Below are positions 7,820-15,226 of a DNA stretch of 36,672 nt, one piece after another. A program made the translations under genes and the position numbers. Within the stretch, counting starts at the first letter, position 1. Every line of letters begins with the position of its first letter. Below the pieces are notes generated by a model. That model ran no database searches and was not told where the DNA came from. It was given only the letters and a program-made list of their open reading frames with translations. The DNA is from Thermacetogenium sp. UBA4966 (lineage in GTDB: Bacteria; Bacillota; DSM-12270; Thermacetogeniales; Thermacetogeniaceae): contig DHAA01000074.1 of assembly GCA_002397275.1 (NCBI GenBank), positions 1-36,672 on the forward strand, in the 5' to 3' direction.

Positions 7820-8372
7820 TTTCTAACGAGCAAAGTACATTTCCTTGGATTAACTCTCGCACAATTTCACTTGGGCCAAGGAGTACAATTTCATTTTCGT
7901 GAGTTCGTATATGTTTGCGCTCTTCTTCCTGCGCAAGTGCTGTTTCTGTAAATCCAGACTTCGAAACAAAATAGCCTATTATGCTACTACCGTCAGCCTC
8001 AAACTTCCCCTTCTCAACATCAAGACTACCAACAAACTTGTTGATATTTTTGCCACCCACTTTATTCTTAAGCGTCTTGCTTTCTACAATCGCAACCCTT
8101 TTCTCTGTGCGGTGTTGCAGAATCATATCAATCTCTCGCCCAGACTTCTGAATATTATAGTGGGGTTCACCAAACCCAAGCGCATGGAATACATCACAAA
8201 CCAAGCGATTAAAAAGGTCACCCTTTTTGTTTTTACTTTTTTCCAAGACAATAATATCCCTAATTCTCATTTGTCCCATTAAAGGATATCTGCGAGTCAT
8301 TGAAGATTTTACTACTCCCGGAAAAGCTTTGTCTTTTTTGTTGTAACTAACAAAGAAATCCTTTTTATTCAT
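7776..8372 (-). CDS. Mrr-like PD-(D/E)XK nuclease, partner or detached effector domain of the NACHT protein
   Basis: A 198-residue protein with a restriction-endonuclease-like core. KKGDLFNRLVCDVFHALGFG (50-69) is the typical first helix, followed by SGREIDMIL (77-85) and AIVESK (94-99), giving putative catalytic D82, E97 and K99. Nucleases of this type are common N-terminal effectors of NACHT and other STAND defence proteins and would degrade DNA upon activation. The first 16 residues (MNKKDFFVSYNKKDKA) look like the start of a TIR domain and are followed directly by unrelated sequence, as if a TIR gene had been deleted into the nuclease. The ATG has GAGGTG 6-7 bases upstream. Its stop lies within the NACHT reading frame. 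Standalone gene or broken fusion cannot be settled from sequence alone. Confidence 0.75.
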   Translation of the reverse strand: MNKKDFFVSYNKKDKAFPGVVKSSMTRRYPLMGQMRIRDIIVLEKSKNKKGDLFNRLVCDVFHALGFGEPHYNIQKSGREIDMILQHRTEKRVAIVESKTLKNKVGGKNINKFVGSLDVEKGKFEADGSSIIGYFVSKSGFTETALAQEEERKHIRTHENEIVLLGPSEIVRELIQGNVLCSLENAVKQTRDKGLFIM

Positions 8373-8445
8373 GAACTACACCTCGACTTCACTTTGAGTC
8401 CATTTTAATCATATGCACATTCTTTTTATCATTAGCTTTTTCACT

Positions 8446-8604
8446 TCAACCATCTTTCGGTTTATCTATATTAGAAGGAATTACCTAGGCATTGCCGAAA
8501 CGAACCGCTCCCGGTATGCGGCGGCCCTTGGCGCACAGCAGCTACAACTGACGAGGCGTCACTACCCATTTTTCAGCCGCTTCTTTTGTCGTCATTCCGT
8601 TCAT
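8446..8604 (-). pseudogene. Excisionase-like HTH protein remnant with in-frame stops
   Basis: From an ATG at 8602-8604 (GGGAG about 10 bases upstream) the frame reads MNGMTTKEAAEKWVVTPRQL, then LLCAKGRRIPGAVRFGNA, then VIPSNIDKPKDG. These are separated by TAG, TAG and a final TGA. The pattern matches small MerR/excisionase-type DNA-binding proteins of mobile elements, where the stop positions are normally Gln, Trp and probably Arg. All three stops are one base from those codons, so this is a decayed gene. Confidence 0.7.
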
Positions 8605-8766
8605 TATTTTAGAATCTCCCTGGAAAGATATGCTGTTATCATTATATCGACAAAGCGAAATATAGACAATCAATAATTGCAATATGATGCAAAAAGGGCT
8701 GCTGAACGTCCAAAAATATTTTTCACCGTGTTCGAAATCCAACCATAATTTGTTATACTACACAAA

Positions 8767-9053
8767 TACCACCCGGTGGAATTCGCTGCGCAGATGCATA
8801 AGCGCTTCGTCTTTACCATCCCTTCATCGACGAAAACGGGCGGCTGTCACGACTCCTGATGAATACCGCTCTTATTCAGGACGGGTATATGCCGGCGGTT
8901 ATCCCACCGGTGCTGCGGCAGGAGTATATCAGCCTGCTGGAGCGAGCACATAAGAATGACCGGCCGTTTATGGACTTTATTGCCGAGCGGGTACTGGAAT
9001 CAGAAAAAGAGATCATGCGCCTGCTGCACATCCCATTTCCCAAGCTGCCATAA
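8767..9053 (+). pseudogene. Fic-domain protein, C-terminal remnant with frameshift
   Basis: The first frame reads YHPVEFAAQMHKRFVF. After loss of one base near 8814 the next frame continues HPFIDENGRLSRLLMNTALI and runs to a TAA at 9051-9053, ending LLHIPFPKLP. HPFxxxNGR is the Fic catalytic motif (AMP or other nucleotide transfer to target proteins), here with E in place of the usual G before N. The N-terminal half of the protein is missing. It is non-functional as it stands. Confidence 0.75.
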
Positions 9054-9067
9054 AACGAGTAGGTATC

Positions 9068-9094
9068 CAGATAGTTTAGGCTATCTGATTTTTT
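9068..9094 (+). terminator. Intrinsic terminator after the Fic remnant
   Basis: CAGATAG (9068-9074) pairs with CTATCTG (9081-9087) around TTTAGG and is followed by ATTTTTT. Confidence 0.7.
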
Positions 9095-9117
9095 GTTGCC
9101 ATTGTGTTGCCACGAGG
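9094..9117. repeat. Imperfect 24-bp direct repeat, copy 1
   Basis: TGTTGCC-N4-TGTTGCCACGAGG here resembles 9958-9981 (TGTTGCC-N4-CGTTGCCACGAAG). The pair brackets the relBE module and the small ORF remnant. It may mark a recombination or integrase site; no integrase gene is present. Confidence 0.4.
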
Positions 9118-9118
9118 T

Positions 9119-9436
9119 TTACCTGTTTCGTAGGCAAGTAATGATGTCAGAAGAGCTATACAGTACACGCAGTACCGTGACACAATCTTCCTCCACCACA
9201 TAGATGGCGGAGTAGTTGTCCACCAGCAGCTGTCTAAGCCTCAAGTCACCCTCCGGCTGGGACTCAAATAGCCTGCACCGCTCCGGCAATACATTCAGGG
9301 ACTCGATACCATTCGCAATGCGGTCGTATTGTTTCATAGCCGTGTCCGGGGCTTTTAGCTTTTCTGCAATATATTCGTAAATTGCATCCATGTCAGCCAA
9401 CGCTTTGTCGGTGATTTTTACCTGATACTGCTTCAT
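9119..9436 (-). CDS. relE: RelE/ParE-superfamily toxin
   Basis: A 105-residue protein, MKQYQVKITDKALADMDAIY..., with the RelE/ParE fold pattern: N-terminal strand, long helices to about residue 55, then LRQLLVDNYSAIYVVEEDCV and VLRVLYSSSDI. Toxins of this superfamily cleave mRNA at the ribosome or inhibit gyrase; which applies here is not decidable from sequence. Its ATG overlaps the stop of the antitoxin gene (ATGA, 9433-9436), the usual translationally coupled toxin-antitoxin arrangement. Length is normal for the family. Confidence 0.85.
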   Translation of the reverse strand: MKQYQVKITDKALADMDAIYEYIAEKLKAPDTAMKQYDRIANGIESLNVLPERCRLFESQPEGDLRLRQLLVDNYSAIYVVEEDCVTVLRVLYSSSDIITCLRNR

Positions 9437-9738
9437 CTGTGCGCTTCCCGAAACTTGGCAAAGGCGGCGGAGGCATCCTGTGTATTGCCTTCCCTCATAT
9501 CCTCATAGCCCGCCAACAACTCCGCACGAAGCTGCTCCACCGTCATTGTATCCGCGTCGACGGCGGCAGGCGCTTTGGGCAAGGATACATCAAAGGGAAT
9601 GCCGCCGGTCAGAGTAATCTGCCGTAAAAACATATCCACAGCGGTAGCCATAGGAACGCCCAACTGTTTCAAAACATCTTCGGCCTGCTTCTTAATTGTG
9701 GGATTTACCCGCAGATTCAAGGTCGTAGACTTTTCCAT
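9433..9738 (-). CDS. relB: RelB/DinJ-family antitoxin
   Basis: A 101-residue antitoxin from the ATG at 9736-9738 (AAGGGG about 8-9 bases upstream). An earlier in-frame ATG at 9771 lies inside the promoter and operator and is rejected. The N-terminus STTLNLRVNPTIKKQAEDVL is the RelB/DinJ ribbon-helix-helix DNA-binding segment; VPMATAVDMFLRQITLTGGI follows. The C-terminal part should bind and neutralise the toxin. With the toxin it would repress its own promoter through the palindrome at 9763-9781. Confidence 0.88.
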   Translation of the reverse strand: MEKSTTLNLRVNPTIKKQAEDVLKQLGVPMATAVDMFLRQITLTGGIPFDVSLPKAPAAVDADTMTVEQLRAELLAGYEDMREGNTQDASAAFAKFREAHR

Positions 9739-9759
9739 ACCATCAACCCCTTCGCCGAT

Positions 9760-9788
9760 ATTGTAACGCAATTTGCGTTACTCGTCAA
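9760..9788 (-). promoter_or_regulatory. relBE promoter with embedded operator palindrome
   Basis: On the minus strand TTGACG (9783-9788) and TACAAT (9760-9765) are 17 bp apart. Between and across them lies a perfect dyad, GTAACGCAA-T-TTGCGTTAC (9763-9781), well placed for autorepression by the antitoxin complex. Confidence 0.8.
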
Positions 9789-9819
9789 GGGCACCTTTAA
9801 AAATTAAATGGATCCCCAT

Positions 9820-9920
9820 TTAATACGCTATATTATGGTGAGCTATTGTCATCTTTGCGCCCTGAAGGACCATTGCCGTCTCAGCATATTCTCGATTAAC
9901 CTCGGTATTGTATTATTCAT
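9820..9920 (-). pseudogene. Small mobile-element ORF with frameshift
   Basis: An ATG at 9918-9920 with GGAG upstream starts MNNTIPRLIE; after a one-base loss the next frame continues YAETAMVLQGAKMTIAHHNI and ends AY at a TAA (9820-9822). About 33 residues in total. It lies directly upstream of the relBE promoter on the same strand. Function unknown. Confidence 0.45.
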
Positions 9921-9957
9921 TTTGTGTTCTCCTTCAGTTAGCTCTCTAATGAAAAAA

Positions 9958-9981
9958 TGTTGCCAAATCGTTGCCACGAAG
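9958..9981. repeat. Imperfect 24-bp direct repeat, copy 2
   Basis: Partner of 9094-9117. It lies close to the 3' end of guaA, a known genomic-island insertion site in other bacteria. Confidence 0.4.
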
Positions 9982-9994
9982 CGGCTCAGACCTC

Positions 9995-10022
9995 AAAAAG
10001 TCCAGTGTTTACGGGCTTTTTT
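9995..10022 (-). terminator. Terminator of guaA (AT-rich, bidirectional)
   Basis: AAAAAG-T-CC pairs with GG-G-CTTTTTT around a loop (one mismatch). T-runs result on both strands, so it can end guaA transcription from the right. Confidence 0.5.
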
Positions 10023-10034
10023 CGTCCGCTGAAA

Positions 10035-11570
10035 TTACTCCCACTCGATTGTTCCCGGCGGTTTGGAGGTGACGTCGTAGAGCACTCTATTGATCCCCGG
10101 CACCTCGCCAACGATCCGGCCGGCTATCCGTCCCAGGAGATCATGAGGCAGGCGCGCCCAGTCCGCGGTCATCGCATCTTCGCTGGTAACCGCACGAATT
10201 ACGACCGGGTGAGCGTAGGTACGCTCGTCCCCCATCACCCCGACGCTTTTTACTGGAAGCAGAACAGCAAAATACTGCCAGATCTCTCGCTCCAACCCGG
10301 CGCTCTTGATTTCCGTTCGCAGGATATAGTCGGCTTCCCTGACCATAGCCAGTTTCTCCTCGGTGATCTCGCCGAGAACCCGCACCGCCAGACCTGGCCC
10401 TGGGAAAGGCTGACGCCAAACAATGTCTTCTGGCAGCCCGAGTTCCAATCCAACCCGGCGCACCTCATCCTTGAAAAGCAGGCGCAGCGGTTCCAGCAAA
10501 CGCAGTCTGATATCCTCAGGAAGCCCCCCCACATTGTGATGGCTTTTGATCACCGCGGCCGTTGGAGTACCTGATTCGATAACATCCGGGTAGAGGGTCC
10601 CCTGCAGGAGAAATCCCAGTTCCCCGAGGCGGGCGGCCTCCTCCTCAAAAATCCTGATGAACTCATGCCCAATTATTTTGCGCTTTTTTTCCGGGTCAGT
10701 GACTCCGGAGAGCTTGGTCAGGAAACGCTCCCCGGCGTCGACCGTGATCATCTTAACGCCCAGCTTTTCCCGCATCGCCTCTTCGACCTCTTCCCGCTCT
10801 CCCTTGCGCAGCAAACCATGGTCGACGAAGATACAGGTCAGCTGATCGCCGACGGCGCGGTGGACGAGAGTGGCGGCCACAGTGGAATCCACGCCTCCGC
10901 TTAAAGCCCCGACAACCTTGCTGCTGCCGACGGTTTCCCTGATCTGCTCAATCTGTCCGGCTATAAAGGACGCCGGCGTCCAATCCCCTTTGCAGCCGCA
11001 GGTTTTATAAAGAAAGTTCTGCAAGATATTCTTCCCATAGGGGGTGTGCTGTACCTCCGGGTGGAACTGCACCCCGAACAGGCGGCGTTTTTCATCGAAC
11101 ATAGCAGCCACCGGAGTCCCCGGCGAGGCGGCGGCAACGGAGAAACCCGGAGGAGGCGACTCCACCAGATCCCCGTGACTCATCCAGGCAGGCATCTCCT
11201 GAGGTAAACCCTGGAAAATGGCATCCTGCTTGAGTATAGTAACCTGAGCGCTGCCGTATTCCCGCCTTTCCCCTTGTCGGACAATTCCTTTGAGGAGCGA
11301 AGCCATCAACTGCATCCCGTAGCAGATGCCGAGCACGGGAACCTCCCCCCCGAAAATATGAGGGTCGCACTGCGGCGCGCCCTCGGCATAAACGCTGGCC
11401 GGCCCCCCTGAAAGCACCAGCCCCAGCGGTCGTTTTTCCCGAAGCTCCTTCCACGCCGCGCTATGCGGAACTATTTCACAGAAGACACTCGCCTCCCGGA
11501 TGCGCCGCGCGATAAGCTGCGTGTACTGACCTCCGAAATCTATAACTAAAATCAGCTCCCGCTCATTCAT
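10035..11570 (-). CDS. guaA: GMP synthase (glutamine-hydrolysing)
   Basis: Converts XMP to GMP using glutamine and ATP. The 511-residue protein starts at the ATG 11568-11570 with GAGGAG 8 bases upstream, rather than the in-frame ATG at 11588. The class I glutamine amidotransferase domain (about 1-190) has the nucleophile motif GICYGMQLM and the His/Glu motif GVQFHPEVQHTP. The ATP-PPase domain has the P-loop ALSGGVDSTVA (about 220). The C-terminal dimerisation domain ends YDVTSKPPGTIEWE, the canonical ending. The gene is intact and of normal length. The accessory island begins right after its stop, matching the known use of guaA 3' ends as integration sites. Confidence 0.97.
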   Translation of the reverse strand: MNERELILVIDFGGQYTQLIARRIREASVFCEIVPHSAAWKELREKRPLGLVLSGGPASVYAEGAPQCDPHIFGGEVPVLGICYGMQLMASLLKGIVRQGERREYGSAQVTILKQDAIFQGLPQEMPAWMSHGDLVESPPPGFSVAAASPGTPVAAMFDEKRRLFGVQFHPEVQHTPYGKNILQNFLYKTCGCKGDWTPASFIAGQIEQIRETVGSSKVVGALSGGVDSTVAATLVHRAVGDQLTCIFVDHGLLRKGEREEVEEAMREKLGVKMITVDAGERFLTKLSGVTDPEKKRKIIGHEFIRIFEEEAARLGELGFLLQGTLYPDVIESGTPTAAVIKSHHNVGGLPEDIRLRLLEPLRLLFKDEVRRVGLELGLPEDIVWRQPFPGPGLAVRVLGEITEEKLAMVREADYILRTEIKSAGLEREIWQYFAVLLPVKSVGVMGDERTYAHPVVIRAVTSEDAMTADWARLPHDLLGRIAGRIVGEVPGINRVLYDVTSKPPGTIEWE

Positions 11571-11608
11571 ATACTGTTCTCCTCTCATTTTTCTGCAGGG
11601 ATGGATTA

Positions 11609-11614
11609 ATTATA
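11609..11614 (-). promoter_or_regulatory. Extended -10 element of guaA
   Basis: Minus-strand TGA-TATAAT about 40 bases before the guaA ATG. The -35 (around TTAGTG, 17-18 bp upstream) is poor. Confidence 0.45.
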
Positions 11615-11696
11615 TCACAAGCAGGAGCCGGCCACTAACCATTAATTCAGCTTTGCAGCGCACCTTTCCCGCAGGCAAGGGGTTGCTTCCCTCCAC

Positions 11697-12551
11697 CTAA
11701 GAAGCGTATATTTGTCCGTAGGGTCTTAAGGAGGCGGGGATTAGTTTTTGGAAGCGACCGTTTATAATCTCCTGCGGGCTGCCCCCGAAATAACGGCAGT
11801 ATTCCCGCACATAGCGCCCGATAATTTCCCTGTCGCGCTCATCCGGCGGGCAGATCTCTACTTCTCGCCCCACCTGGTGTTCCGCCAGGCGACCCCGCAG
11901 GTAGATCACCCCGCCGTGCATACCGACGCCTATGTAGCGGGCACGATGCGGTTCATCCTCCTGCAAGTTTAAACCCAGCAGCATTACTATGCCTCCGGCC
12001 ATGTATTCTCCCAAAAAATCCTGAGATGTGCCTCCCACGGTCAGCACAGGCACTTTGTCCTTGTATTCCTTCATATGAATAGCGGCGCGATAACCCACGT
12101 TATCTCTGATAAATATTTGACCGCCCCGCATAGACATGGCAGTCACATCCCCCGCCCGGCCATGCACGACAATTAACCCGTCGTCCATCGTATTCCCCAC
12201 GCCGTCCTGGGCATTGCCCTGCACAGTGATGCGATGGCCGTTTAAAAAGGCGCCCAGATCATTGCCTGGAAATTGATTTACTTCAATACATATTTTCTCA
12301 TCTTTAAAAGGCGAATACAGCCGGGTGCCGATGTACCTCTGTCCAAATACGTGATTTATGACCAACTCTGAGCTGCCCCTCCGCACGGCTTCCCTGAGCA
12401 AATCAGTTAGCTCCTTGTGCTTCAGCCCGCGGGCATCTATCACCGCCCGACAACCGGCGGTTTTCACCCTTGTTTCGTAAAGAATATGCACAGGCTGCAC
12501 ATCTTCTAAAAAAATATCGCGATAACCGAACTTAACATTAAAGCCGTTCAT
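11697..12551 (-). CDS. gltB: Glutamate synthase, GXGXG (GltB C-terminal) domain protein
   Basis: A 284-residue protein equal to the beta-helix GXGXG domain that ends conventional GltB. Visible are GAFLNGHRITVQGNAQDGVG (about 98-117), then GDVTAMSMRGGQIFIRDNVG, GGTSQDFLGEYMAGGIVMLL and the closing GVIYLRGRL segment. In glutamate synthase this domain is structural and positions the amidotransferase and FMN domains. It is a separate subunit in archaeal-type enzymes, as here. It is last of the five-gene operon, 4 bp after the FMN-domain gene, with GGGGAGTG before its ATG. Confidence 0.9.
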   Translation of the reverse strand: MNGFNVKFGYRDIFLEDVQPVHILYETRVKTAGCRAVIDARGLKHKELTDLLREAVRRGSSELVINHVFGQRYIGTRLYSPFKDEKICIEVNQFPGNDLGAFLNGHRITVQGNAQDGVGNTMDDGLIVVHGRAGDVTAMSMRGGQIFIRDNVGYRAAIHMKEYKDKVPVLTVGGTSQDFLGEYMAGGIVMLLGLNLQEDEPHRARYIGVGMHGGVIYLRGRLAEHQVGREVEICPPDERDREIIGRYVREYCRYFGGSPQEIINGRFQKLIPASLRPYGQIYAS

Positions 12552-12555
12552 TTTA

Positions 12556-14079
12556 TCACTCCCCCGCTCCCTTTACGCCCAGCACATTGAGCTCCCATTC
12601 CTCGAGTCCCAGACCGCGCAGATGCTCGCGGTTGCCCCGCAGGCTTTCTATGGCATTTACACCCATCCCGCCCAGTATCTCTTGAATTTCATGTTCCCAG
12701 CTCCTCAAGAGATTGGACAGCCTGCGGCTGGTCAATTCAGGATTCAACCGCTTGGTCAGGAAGGGATCCTGAGTGCAAATCCCCCAGTTGCACTTGCCGG
12801 TATGACACTTGTGACATAGGGTACAGCCCATCGCCACCAGAGGGGCGGTAGCCAGATATACGGCATCATCCCCCAGGGCAATGGCTTTAATGGCATCTGC
12901 AGAAGAACGAATGCCCCCGGCGGCTATGACCGAGCATCTGTTGCGAATGCCTTCATCTCGCAGCCGTTTATCCACTGCTGACAGGGCGAGTTCAATCGGT
13001 ATTCCTACGTTGTCACGGGTAACTAGAGGCGCCGCGCCGGTGCCTCCCCTGAAACCGTCGATGGCTACGATATCCGCCCCTGCCCTGACAATCCCCGAAG
13101 CGATAGCCGCCACATTGTTCACCGCCGCAATTTTTACTGAAACCGGCTTGCTATAATCGGTAGCCTCTTTCAAGGCGTAGATCAACATGGACAGATCTTC
13201 AATCGAGTAGATGTCATGCTGGGGCGCCGGAGACAGAGCATCCGTGCCCCGGGGGATCATCCTGGTTTGGGCAATATAGTCCGACACCTTTTCCCCGGGC
13301 AGGTGTCCCCCGATACCCGGCTTAGCTCCCTGGCCTATCTTGATTTCAACGATCCGGGCACAGTTCAAATAATCCTCATCCACCCCGAACCTGCCGCTGG
13401 CGCACTGTACAATGGCGTGATCAGCATACTCGCCGCGCATTTCCACAGGCAAACCGCCCTCACCGGTATTGAACAACACGCCTGCCTCTTTCGCCGCCAT
13501 GGCTAAGGATTTAAAGGCCGGGTAACTGATCGCTCCCAGGGACATGGCGGAAAACAGCAAAGGCATTCGCAGAGGCACGTTGGGAGGAAACTCGGAGGCT
13601 AAGCGCGCCTTGCCGCCATTAAATTCAATCTTTAAACTATCAGGCTTGCGCCCCAAAAATGTTTGCAGTTCCATAGGCTCCCGCAGGGGATCAATGGAAG
13701 GGTTGGTTACCTGGGAAGCGTTAAGCGTCAGGTGATTCCAATAAACCCGATATGGCTTATCATTGCCGCTGCCCGTCAAAACTACCCCGCCCGTAGCGGC
13801 CTGCTTTTTCAGGTTCTGCATTTGATCTCTTGTCCAGCTCCCATTAGGGCGGTAATCAGCCAAACGGGGGCGCACATAGAGCGCATCGGCAGGACAGAGC
13901 ATGACGCAGCGCTGGCACCCCACACAGTCTTTTTCAGTTGTAAAAAATCTATTCAACTCAGAGTCGAAAAGATGTACCCCATTGGCACACTGCCGCTCAC
14001 ACACCCGGCAGCGGATACATCTGTCCTCCCGCCGTTCAACGATAAATTCCGATAATATGTAGGGATACATATAGCCCAC
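12556..14079 (-). CDS. gltB: Archaeal-type glutamate synthase, ferredoxin-FMN synthase subunit
   Basis: A 507-residue protein. It starts with a two-cluster ferredoxin domain (CIRCRVCERQC and CVGCQRCVMLCPADAL, about 21-68). The FMN-binding (beta/alpha)8 synthase domain follows: MSLGAISYPAFKSLA, NTGEGGLPVEMRG, KIGQGAKPGIGGHLPGEKV and DGFRGGTGAAP. It then has the Cys motif CTLCHKCHTGKCNWGICTQD (about 419-438). This subunit aminates 2-oxoglutarate with ammonia channelled from the amidotransferase subunit, using reduced ferredoxin-type or flavin electrons. It lies between the amidotransferase gene (1 bp away) and the GXGXG gene. No frameshift or missing motif is seen. Confidence 0.93.
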   Translation of the reverse strand: MGYMYPYILSEFIVERREDRCIRCRVCERQCANGVHLFDSELNRFFTTEKDCVGCQRCVMLCPADALYVRPRLADYRPNGSWTRDQMQNLKKQAATGGVVLTGSGNDKPYRVYWNHLTLNASQVTNPSIDPLREPMELQTFLGRKPDSLKIEFNGGKARLASEFPPNVPLRMPLLFSAMSLGAISYPAFKSLAMAAKEAGVLFNTGEGGLPVEMRGEYADHAIVQCASGRFGVDEDYLNCARIVEIKIGQGAKPGIGGHLPGEKVSDYIAQTRMIPRGTDALSPAPQHDIYSIEDLSMLIYALKEATDYSKPVSVKIAAVNNVAAIASGIVRAGADIVAIDGFRGGTGAAPLVTRDNVGIPIELALSAVDKRLRDEGIRNRCSVIAAGGIRSSADAIKAIALGDDAVYLATAPLVAMGCTLCHKCHTGKCNWGICTQDPFLTKRLNPELTSRRLSNLLRSWEHEIQEILGGMGVNAIESLRGNREHLRGLGLEEWELNVLGVKGAGE

Positions 14080-14080
14080 C

Positions 14081-15226
14081 TCAAATGGATTTATTTAAAC
14101 TCTGCAGGTGTTCCCGGGTATGCAGCCTGACCACTACCGGTTCACCGCCGTTAGGTGTCCAGACCCTCTCCAGATCCGGACATACCGCCCGGATCGCCGC
14201 TTCCTCCGAAGATAAAAACACCAGTTCTCCCTTAGCCCCTGCGGTGAGAGGACGCAGTCTGATGCGATCCGTAAGACCGATCATTTCATTATGATGAGCG
14301 ACTATCACCGTGAAGGGACCGTTCATCAGCAGGGGAGCATAGACCATGCGCAGCGCGGTATACAGTTCTTTATCGCCGTCATCCATACGGCCAACGGCAT
14401 CCCACATCGGCGGTGCGAATATCTTCGCCGCCACTTCAATCGGCAGCCCCTGGCGCCGCATCAATAAATCCACCGCATAAGCCAGCACTTCGCTGTCTGT
14501 GTATAAAGTACAGTAATAATTATGCATTTCCAGGAAACGGCGGTTGGCGCCATAAGACGAAAGCTCTCCATTATGCACCACCGTCCAGTCCAGTATGCTC
14601 AGCGGGTGCGCTCCGCCCCACCAGCCCGGCGTATTGGTGGGAAATCTACTGTGCACGGTCCATATATAACCCTGATAGAGCTGATCCAGCATAAAATAAT
14701 CAGCTATTTCCTCAGGAAAACCGACGCCTTTGAAAACCCCCATATCCTTTCCCGATGACAAAACATAGGCATCCTCGATATGGCTGTTCAGATACATCAC
14801 TTTACTGATCACATACTCTTCGTCGGATAGGTCTTCCTCCGCCCTGCTTTTTTGCAAAGCGACGAAATACCGCCAGGCCAGAGGAGAAGCGAACAAGCGG
14901 ATATCCGGGTTGGTGGGTATTTCCTCATCAAACACCATGTAGAAATACTTCTTTAGAAAAGCTTCCACCTCTTCTTTGGCCGTTAGATTGCTGTTCTGAT
15001 AAATAATGTGCAGGGCATAATAATCCCTGTATTCGGGGTACAGCCCGTAAATAGCAAATCCGCCGCCCAAGCCGCTGCCCCGCACCTTCATGTTTTTTAT
15101 GGCGTCAATAGCCATGCGGCCCCCAAATCTAACGCCTTCGGTATTCATTACTCCGAATATTCCGCAGGCATCCATCTCTTTGTCCGGCACGTACCTCTCG
15201 CTCTCGTAATTTTGTCGTACCAGCAT
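14081..15226 (-). CDS. gltB: Glutamate synthase, class II glutamine amidotransferase subunit
   Basis: A 381-residue N-terminal nucleophile amidotransferase. The sequence MDACGIFGV places the catalytic cysteine at about residue 22, after a short propeptide that would need removal. Further family motifs are SRFPTNTPGWWGGAHPLSIL and VVHNGELSSYGANRRFLE (about 200-235). It hydrolyses glutamine and passes ammonia to the FMN subunit. It is the third gene of the operon: 1 bp separates it from the flavoprotein gene upstream and 1 bp from the synthase gene downstream, implying coupled translation and fixed stoichiometry. Confidence 0.93.
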   Translation of the reverse strand: MLVRQNYESERYVPDKEMDACGIFGVMNTEGVRFGGRMAIDAIKNMKVRGSGLGGGFAIYGLYPEYRDYYALHIIYQNSNLTAKEEVEAFLKKYFYMVFDEEIPTNPDIRLFASPLAWRYFVALQKSRAEEDLSDEEYVISKVMYLNSHIEDAYVLSSGKDMGVFKGVGFPEEIADYFMLDQLYQGYIWTVHSRFPTNTPGWWGGAHPLSILDWTVVHNGELSSYGANRRFLEMHNYYCTLYTDSEVLAYAVDLLMRRQGLPIEVAAKIFAPPMWDAVGRMDDGDKELYTALRMVYAPLLMNGPFTVIVAHHNEMIGLTDRIRLRPLTAGAKGELVFLSSEEAAIRAVCPDLERVWTPNGGEPVVVRLHTREHLQSLNKSI

